From assembly GCA_007118195.1 (NCBI GenBank), contig SKSA01000313.1, forward strand, positions 1 to 9,328: a DNA stretch of 9,328 bases. Direction: 5' to 3'. Of the stretch, positions 4,524 to 9,328 are shown in pieces (position 1 is the stretch's first letter; the number at the start of each line of letters is the position of its first letter). This stretch comes from Anaerobacillus sp. (GTDB lineage Bacteria; Bacillota; Bacilli; Bacillales; Anaerobacillaceae). The translations under genes were made by a program, and so were the position numbers. The notes beneath the pieces were generated by a model. That model saw nothing but the letters and a program-made list of their open reading frames with translations. It made no database searches and was not told the origin of the DNA.

Positions 4524-6254
4524 ATGTTAAAAGTTTTATCATTTTTAAAATTATATAAAAAGCCAATCTATATTGCGTTGCTACTTATGTTCGTTGAGTT
4601 ATTTGTTGAACTATTGTCTCCGCTATTTATTGCAAAAATTATCGATGATGGGATTTTAAAAAATGACCTCTCTGTTGTTCTCATTTGGGGTGGTATTATG
4701 ATCGGGTTGTCATTTTTAGGGTTTGCAGCGGGGATTATAAACTCATTCTATGCCGCTCATGTGAGTCAAAGCTTTGGTTATGATGTGCGAAAAAGCTTAT
4801 TTGAAAAAGTACAATCATTTTCTTTTGCGAATTTAAATCGTTTTCCGACCTCTTCATTAATCACGAGATTAACCAATGATGTGACACAAATACAAGTGTT
4901 AGTGTTTATGGCGTTAAGAATTGCAGCTAGAGCACCACTACTAGTCATCGGTGGGGTCGTCATGGCTCTCATCGTAAATTGGCAGCTAGCTTTAATATTA
5001 GTTGTTGCTATGCCACTGTTACTCTTATTTATGGTGTGGTTAATGTCCAAAGGGGTCAAGCTTTTTCGAGCCGTTCAAGAAAAGTTAGATGCTGTAAATA
5101 GCGTCATGCGTGAAAACTTACTTGCAATGCGCTTAATTAAAGCATTTTTACGTAAAAAACATGAGCAAGAACGGTTTGCGAAAACAAATCATGAATTAAA
5201 AGATCAAACGGTTACGGCACTTAGGTTGATTGAACTAACGATGCCAGTGCTGTTACTCGTGATGAACTTAAGTATTTTAGGGGTTTTATGGTTTGGGAGC
5301 TTTCAAGTGAATGCTAATCAAGCAAATGTTGGGGAAATTGTTGCTCTGATTAATTATGCCACAAGAATCATGTTTGCTTTTTCTGTTTTCTCCTTCATTT
5401 TAATGGGATTTGCGATAGCGAAAGCCTCATCAGCGCGGATTTCGGAAGTGTTAGATGCTGAGGTCGACCTTACTGACGGAGAAGGTACATCACTTACAGA
5501 AAATACAGTTCAAGGGAATGTTCAGTTTGATCAAGTGTCGTTTAAGTATCCGGACACCGAAGACAAAGTGTTAAAAGATATTACCTTTAATGTGAAAGCT
5601 GGAGAAACAGTTGCCATTTTAGGTGCGACAGGTTCGGGGAAGTCGTCCCTTTTTCAGCTCATTGGGCGATTGTATGATGTAAGTAATGGCGCAATCTATT
5701 TGGATGGTCAAAATATAAAAACGATGAAACTTGATTTTTTACGAAAAAGAATAGGCTACGTTCCGCAAGAAGCACGCCTTTTTTCTGGAACAGTAATAGA
5801 AAATATTCGTTGGGGAAAAGAAGATGCAACAATGGATGACATTGCTCGGGCAGCGAAAGCAGCACAAATTCATGAGACGATTGCAAAATTGCCACAGCAA
5901 TATGAAACGATCCTAGGTCAAAGAGGGGTAAATCTTTCTGGTGGTCAAAAACAACGCATTTCGATCGCAAGAGCACTTATCCGAAAACCGAAAGTATTAT
6001 TACTAGATGACAGTACAAGTGCGTTAGATCTACAAACTGAAGCAAAAATTCTTGGAGCGATTAAAAAACAATCGTGTACGACGTTTATTATTACGCAAAA
6101 AATTAGCACTGTTATGGCTGCAGATAACATTTTACTTTTAGAAGATGGAATGATCGTTGCTAAAGGAAAACACGATGATTTAATGAAAAAAAGTGCTTTA
6201 TATCAAAAGATATATGCTTCACAGCACTACGAGGAGGTAGTAAGCCATGGCTAA
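4524..6254 (+). CDS. Heterodimeric ABC exporter, degenerate-site subunit (YfiB/BmrC-like)
   Basis: This is a 576-residue half-transporter. A type-I exporter membrane domain with about six helices spans roughly residues 15-305, and the ATPase domain 330-570. ATPase motifs are Walker A GATGSGKS (367-374), Q-loop Gln415, signature LSGGQ (471-475), Walker B VLLLDD (491-496) and D-loop SALD. Two catalytic residues are altered: position 496 is Asp instead of the catalytic Glu, and the H-loop reads ITQKIST with Gln525 instead of His. This is the known pattern for the non-catalytic partner in heterodimeric multidrug exporters (BmrCD, LmrCD, TM287/288). Length and order best fit B. subtilis YfiB and YfiC, but the exact orthologue is unproven. 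Substrates are probably hydrophobic drugs or lipids; this is inferred from the family. The ATG follows an unusual run of six G (4513-4518) as ribosome binding site. It overlaps the next gene by 8 bases. Confidence 0.93.
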   Translation: MLKVLSFLKLYKKPIYIALLLMFVELFVELLSPLFIAKIIDDGILKNDLSVVLIWGGIMIGLSFLGFAAGIINSFYAAHVSQSFGYDVRKSLFEKVQSFSFANLNRFPTSSLITRLTNDVTQIQVLVFMALRIAARAPLLVIGGVVMALIVNWQLALILVVAMPLLLLFMVWLMSKGVKLFRAVQEKLDAVNSVMRENLLAMRLIKAFLRKKHEQERFAKTNHELKDQTVTALRLIELTMPVLLLVMNLSILGVLWFGSFQVNANQANVGEIVALINYATRIMFAFSVFSFILMGFAIAKASSARISEVLDAEVDLTDGEGTSLTENTVQGNVQFDQVSFKYPDTEDKVLKDITFNVKAGETVAILGATGSGKSSLFQLIGRLYDVSNGAIYLDGQNIKTMKLDFLRKRIGYVPQEARLFSGTVIENIRWGKEDATMDDIARAAKAAQIHETIAKLPQQYETILGQRGVNLSGGQKQRISIARALIRKPKVLLLDDSTSALDLQTEAKILGAIKKQSCTTFIITQKISTVMAADNILLLEDGMIVAKGKHDDLMKKSALYQKIYASQHYEEVVSHG

Positions 6255-8034
6255 ACATCCGCATCTAACACCTAACGGAAGTCCTCCTAAAACGAAAAAT
6301 ATTTGGGGTACGACAAAAAGAATTTGGCTTTATTTAGCGGAACAAAAAGGCTTACTTACCTTTATTTTAGTTCTAATTACTGTAAGTGTTGTTTTGACGT
6401 TACTAGGACCTTATTTAATCGGTGTCGCTGTTGACGACTATATTGTAGATAGAAATACGGATGGACTGTTATGGTTATTGATTTTTCTTGCGATTATTTA
6501 TGTGGTGAATTCGCTCGCTATTTGGCTGCAAAATTACTTAATGATTGGTATCGCTCAAAATACGGTATATTCGATGAGAAGACACTTGTTTCGGCATCTC
6601 CATTGTTTACCGATTCGTTTTTTTGACCGAAAGCAGCATGGGGAATTAATGAGTCGTCTTACTAATGATATTGAAAATGTAAGTAGGACATTAAATAGCT
6701 CTGTAATTCAAATTTTTTCAAGTGTTCTCACGCTCTTCGGGACGATCGCTTTTATGATTTATCTTAGCCCAATACTAACGTTTATTACGTTAACAGTTAT
6801 TCCGCTTCTTTACTTAGGAATGAAATGGATCACAACGAGAACGAAGAAATTTTTTCGGGAACAACAGCGAAATTTAGGTGATCTTAACGGTTATATTGAG
6901 GAAACGATATCTGGACAAAGTGTCGTTAAAACATTTTCACAAGAAGAAAAGGTCATCAATCAGTTTAAAGAAAAGAATGAACGTCTCAAAATTTCAGGTT
7001 ATTGGGCACAAGCTTATTCAGGATTTATCCCGAAGTTAATGAATGTGTTAAATAACTTAAGTTTTGCGATAATCGCCCTTGCAGGTGGGATTCTTGCAGT
7101 ATACGATCTCGTTTCTATCGGTGTGATTGTCACGTTTACACAATATTCAAGACAGTTTACGCGTCCTTTAAATGATCTTGCCAACCAATATAATACACTC
7201 TTGTCAGCAGTTGCTGGAGCAGAGCGAGTATTTGACGTCATGGATGAAGAAAAAGAAAAGGAAGTCGAAAATAACATTGAATTACCTACGGTTAATGGGG
7301 AGGTACAGTTTCGGAATGTTTCGTTTTCTTATGATGAAGAGGATGGTCAAACGATTTTCGATGTTTCATTTCAATCGAGTGCCGGGGAGACGGTGGCCCT
7401 TGTTGGTCCAACCGGAGCAGGGAAAACAACGATCATCAATTTGCTCAGTCGTTTTTATGACCCAGAGCAAGGTGTGATTACGATTGATGGAAATGATATA
7501 TCAAGAGTTACTAGAGAAAGCTTAAGGCAGCATATGGGCTTTGTTTTACAAGATCCTTGTCTTTTTCAAGGGACGATTCGTGAAAATATTCGTTACGGTA
7601 AACTCGATGCCACGGGTGATGAAGTTATTGAAGCGGCAAAATTAGCAAATGCCCATTCTTTTATCACTAAGTTTCCAAAAGGGTATGATACAGTGTTAAC
7701 TCAAGACGGTGGTGGTATTAGTCAAGGTCAAAAGCAGCTTCTTTCAATTGCTAGAGCCATTTTAGCTCGACCAAAAATTTTAATTTTAGATGAGGCCACA
7801 AGTAGTATTGATACGGTAACGGAGATTAAAATTCAAGAAGCGTTGTCGAGGTTAATGTCAGGCAGAACAAGCTTTGTCATCGCACATCGCCTCAATACGA
7901 TTCAACAAGCAGATCAAATTGTTGTCTTAAACGAGGGGCGTGTGATCGAAAAAGGAACTCACCAATCATTATTAAATGAAAAAGGGTTTTATTATCAACT
8001 TTATCAAGGTCATTTGAAAAATGATGTTGTGTAA
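6247..8034 (+). CDS. Heterodimeric ABC exporter, catalytic subunit (YfiC/BmrD-like)
   Basis: This is a 595-residue half-transporter and the partner of the preceding gene. A hydrophilic N-terminal tail (MAKHPHLTPNGSPPKTKN) precedes about six membrane helices (roughly 36-320), then the ATPase domain (350-590). Motifs are Walker A GPTGAGKT (387-394), Q-loop Gln435, Walker B ILILDE with catalytic Glu516, and H-loop His547 (IAHRLNT). The signature is ISQGQ (491-495) rather than LSGGQ. In the dimer, this subunit's Walker motifs would face the partner's intact LSGGQ to make the working ATP site. Its own ISQGQ would face the partner's Asp496/Gln525 site. The ATG at 6247 lies inside the end of the upstream gene, with the ribosome binding site GAGGAGGT (6231-6238) also in that coding sequence, so the two are probably translationally coupled in near-equal amounts. 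YheH/BmrD of B. subtilis is longer, which favours the YfiC comparison. Confidence 0.94.
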   Translation: MAKHPHLTPNGSPPKTKNIWGTTKRIWLYLAEQKGLLTFILVLITVSVVLTLLGPYLIGVAVDDYIVDRNTDGLLWLLIFLAIIYVVNSLAIWLQNYLMIGIAQNTVYSMRRHLFRHLHCLPIRFFDRKQHGELMSRLTNDIENVSRTLNSSVIQIFSSVLTLFGTIAFMIYLSPILTFITLTVIPLLYLGMKWITTRTKKFFREQQRNLGDLNGYIEETISGQSVVKTFSQEEKVINQFKEKNERLKISGYWAQAYSGFIPKLMNVLNNLSFAIIALAGGILAVYDLVSIGVIVTFTQYSRQFTRPLNDLANQYNTLLSAVAGAERVFDVMDEEKEKEVENNIELPTVNGEVQFRNVSFSYDEEDGQTIFDVSFQSSAGETVALVGPTGAGKTTIINLLSRFYDPEQGVITIDGNDISRVTRESLRQHMGFVLQDPCLFQGTIRENIRYGKLDATGDEVIEAAKLANAHSFITKFPKGYDTVLTQDGGGISQGQKQLLSIARAILARPKILILDEATSSIDTVTEIKIQEALSRLMSGRTSFVIAHRLNTIQQADQIVVLNEGRVIEKGTHQSLLNEKGFYYQLYQGHLKNDVV

Positions 8035-8057
8035 AAAAATAGTTAGAGGGGAATATC

Positions 8058-8510
8058 ATGGTGTGGCAATTAAAAACTTTTGAAGAGTTAACGAATGAAC
8101 AGCTTTACAATATTATTAAGGAGAGATTGAATATCTTTGTCGTTGAGCAGGACTGTCCGTATCCAGAACTCGACGATTTAGACCAGCAATCTTTTCATTT
8201 ATTTAATGAAGAAGAAGGAGAAATTAAGGCATATTGTCGTATTTTAGAAGCAGGGGTGAAATATCAAGAGGCATCGATTGGGCGAGTGATTGTGAAAGAG
8301 AAGTATCGTCGTAACGGTTTGGCGACACAATTATTAAATAATGCGATTGACTTTATGAGCAACGGTTTAAATGAAACGAAAATAAAAATCCAAGCACAAG
8401 ACTATTTAAGAGATTTTTACAGCTCGTTCGGTTTTCAACCGATTTCAGAGGTATATTTAGAGGATGGAATTCCTCATGTCGATATGATTTTATACGGAGT
8501 GGAGAAGTGA
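8058..8510 (+). CDS. ElaA-type GNAT family N-acetyltransferase
   Basis: This is a 150-residue cytosolic protein of the GCN5-related acetyltransferase fold, which transfers acetyl from acetyl-CoA to an amine. It matches E. coli ElaA in several segments: FVVEQDCPYPELDDLD (27-42), AYCRILE (58-64), IGRVIVKEKYRRNGLATQLL (74-93, including the acetyl-CoA pyrophosphate-binding loop RRNGLA), AQDYLRDFYSSFGF (113-126) and EDGIPH (135-140). The substrate of this family is not known to me. The ATG at 8058 follows AGAGGGGA (8045-8052). It begins 23 bases after the exporter's stop codon with no terminator between, so it is probably the third gene of that operon. Co-transcription hints at, but does not show, a link such as modification of an exported compound. 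Confidence 0.92.
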   Translation: MVWQLKTFEELTNEQLYNIIKERLNIFVVEQDCPYPELDDLDQQSFHLFNEEEGEIKAYCRILEAGVKYQEASIGRVIVKEKYRRNGLATQLLNNAIDFMSNGLNETKIKIQAQDYLRDFYSSFGFQPISEVYLEDGIPHVDMILYGVEK

Positions 8511-8577
8511 AGTGAGAAAAGCATAGTTACGACCAATTACGTTGATGGTTATATGCGCCATCATAAGGAGATTTTCT

Positions 8578-9213
8578 ATGAAGCACTATCCTGTAAATTT
8601 AAATTTATTAAATAAGAAAGTGGTTATTATCGGTGGTGGGAAAGTAGCAGAACGCAAGCTTTTTAAACTTTTGGAAACAGAGGCTGATATAACAGTTGTA
8701 AGCCCAAAAGTAACCGAGAGGATTGTTCATGTGGTGGAAGAAGGGCGCGTCAAATGGAAACAAACGACTTTTTCAAAAGAAGACGTAAAGGCTGCTTTTC
8801 TCGTGATTGCAGCAACAAATTCAAAACAAGTAAATGATGATGTGTATGAATCTTGTCGTGATCAACAATTGGTAAGTCTTGTTGATGACCCTTCTCGTAG
8901 TAATTTTATTGTCCCTTCAACATTACATAGAGGAAAATTAGTGATCTCAGTTTCAACATCAGCTGCAAGTCCAGGGCTTTCTAAAAAAATAACTGAAAAG
9001 TTATCGGCTCAATTTGACGATGCATATGAGGAGTATGTTGAATTTTTATCACAATGTCGACTGAAAGTCCTTGATGAAATAGATGAGGCAGAACAGCGGA
9101 GGCGTATTTTTCAAAAGCTACTTGAACCAGAATTTTTAGAGTTAACAAGAGAAAAGTCATATTTGAAGAGGGACGAGCTCTTTTTAGCTCTTTTAAAAAA
9201 AGAACGAAACTGA
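8578..9213 (+). CDS. Precorrin-2 dehydrogenase (SirC/YlnF-type, sirohaem synthesis)
   Basis: This 211-residue protein oxidises precorrin-2 to sirohydrochlorin with NAD+ on the way to sirohaem, the cofactor of sulfite and nitrite reductases. The N-terminal Rossmann fold shows VVIIGGGKVAERKL (15-28), the acidic-then-VSPK strand end (ITVVSPK, 38-44) and the AATN turn (78-81). The family's VDDPSRSNFIVPS (102-114) and SVSTSAASPGLSKKI (124-138) segments follow, then a helical dimerisation and C-terminal region. It is single-domain, like Bacillus SirC/YlnF and the N-terminal part of CysG, with no methyltransferase domain. The ATG at 8578 is chosen because AAGGAG (8565-8570) precedes it by 7 bases; upstream in-frame ATG and TTG codons lack a site and precede the family's normal N-terminus. 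No methyltransferase or ferrochelatase gene is visible, and the 67-base gap after the acetyltransferase leaves operon membership uncertain. A 6-bp hairpin (8543-8563) sits just before the ribosome binding site. Confidence 0.92.
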   Translation: MKHYPVNLNLLNKKVVIIGGGKVAERKLFKLLETEADITVVSPKVTERIVHVVEEGRVKWKQTTFSKEDVKAAFLVIAATNSKQVNDDVYESCRDQQLVSLVDDPSRSNFIVPSTLHRGKLVISVSTSAASPGLSKKITEKLSAQFDDAYEEYVEFLSQCRLKVLDEIDEAEQRRRIFQKLLEPEFLELTREKSYLKRDELFLALLKKERN

Positions 9214-9258
9214 AAGAGTGTCCACCCCGTGCCCACAATCATTGCGAAAGCGTAAAAA

Positions 9259-9317
9259 GGTAGCGTAAGAACATCTTGCGTTACCGAAAACATTGCTCAA
9301 CCTATACCGGTAACGCA
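9259..9317 (+). promoter_or_regulatory. Overlapping alternative hairpins at the right edge
   Basis: GGTAGCGTAAG (9259-9269) can pair with CTTGCGTTACC (9275-9285), 11 base pairs with two G-U, around the 5-base loop AACAT. The same middle segment, TGCGTTACCG (9277-9286), can instead pair perfectly with CGGTAACGCA (9308-9317) across a 21-base loop. The two folds exclude each other, as in a leader switch. The G-U pairs favour a plus-strand RNA. No T-tract follows either stem within view, so a terminator is not shown. A smaller TTGCG-AAAG-CGTAA hairpin lies just before (9242-9255). No gene is seen from 9214 to the end. Confidence 0.5.
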
Positions 9318-9328
9318 GACCTTTCTTA

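Noticed and set aside
7717..7731. ISQGQ signature as a sign of a broken transporter
   Set aside because: Signature variants of the SQGQ type are, from memory, common in the catalytic partner of heterodimeric exporters, and they match the degenerate site of the other subunit.
8542..8577. Longer N-terminus for the precorrin-2 dehydrogenase (MMVICAIIRRFS-)
   Set aside because: No ribosome binding site precedes it, the AAGGAG site lies inside it and serves the ATG at 8578, and the family normally begins just before the Rossmann strand.
9256..9285. Minus-strand intrinsic terminator (stem followed by TTTTT)
   Set aside because: On the minus strand the two G-U pairs become A-C mismatches, weakening the stem, and no minus-strand gene ends there within view.
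8981..9293. Minus-strand frames over the end of the precorrin-2 dehydrogenase
   Set aside because: They are antisense to a conserved coding region, with no ribosome binding site and no family resemblance.

Overview
The window looks like a chromosomal stretch from a low-GC, spore-former-type Bacillota, most likely a member of the Bacillaceae. The support is AT-rich DNA, strong AAAGGAGG-type ribosome binding sites, compact T-tailed terminators, a Bacillus-style 7-1-7 Fur box, and gene families typical of that group (DUF1450 protein, DUF2254 membrane protein, a paired heterodimeric ABC exporter, and a single-domain precorrin-2 dehydrogenase). No transposase, integrase, phage gene, tRNA, rRNA or CRISPR array was seen.

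Layout. Positions 1-126 hold the last 41 codons of a GGDEF (diguanylate cyclase) protein. It converges on a leftward gene pair (147-605) encoding a two-helix membrane protein and a cysteine-motif DUF1450 protein. A bidirectional hairpin terminator between them overlaps both coding ends. The pair is read from an extended -10 promoter with a near-consensus Fur box over the predicted start site, so it is probably switched on by iron limitation. Next on the minus strand come endonuclease IV (nfo, 753-1586) and a four-helix DUF2254 membrane protein (1719-3038). A 373-base divergent region (3039-3411) contains an octamer tandem repeat and a few weak palindromes.

Rightward, an unrecognised and extremely acidic 225-residue protein (3412-4089) is followed by an unusual 434-base non-coding region. 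That region has a heptanucleotide tandem array starting one base after the stop codon, a T-tailed terminator, a perfect DnaA-box 9-mer, and a second heptanucleotide array in inverted orientation.

The largest unit is an apparent operon at 4524-8510. It holds two half-size ABC exporters (576 and 595 residues, overlapping by 8 bases), followed 23 bases later by an ElaA-type GNAT acetyltransferase. The two exporters show the asymmetry of heterodimeric multidrug pumps. The first lacks the catalytic glutamate and the switch histidine but has a canonical LSGGQ. The second has both catalytic residues but an ISQGQ signature. Together they would form one working and one degenerate ATP site. A precorrin-2 dehydrogenase for sirohaem synthesis (8578-9213) follows, and the window ends in 115 non-coding bases that could fold into two mutually exclusive hairpins.

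No clearly new multi-gene system is visible. The best leads are the Fur-box operon of two small uncharacterised proteins, the acidic orphan protein with its inverted heptad arrays, and the alternative hairpins at the right edge.
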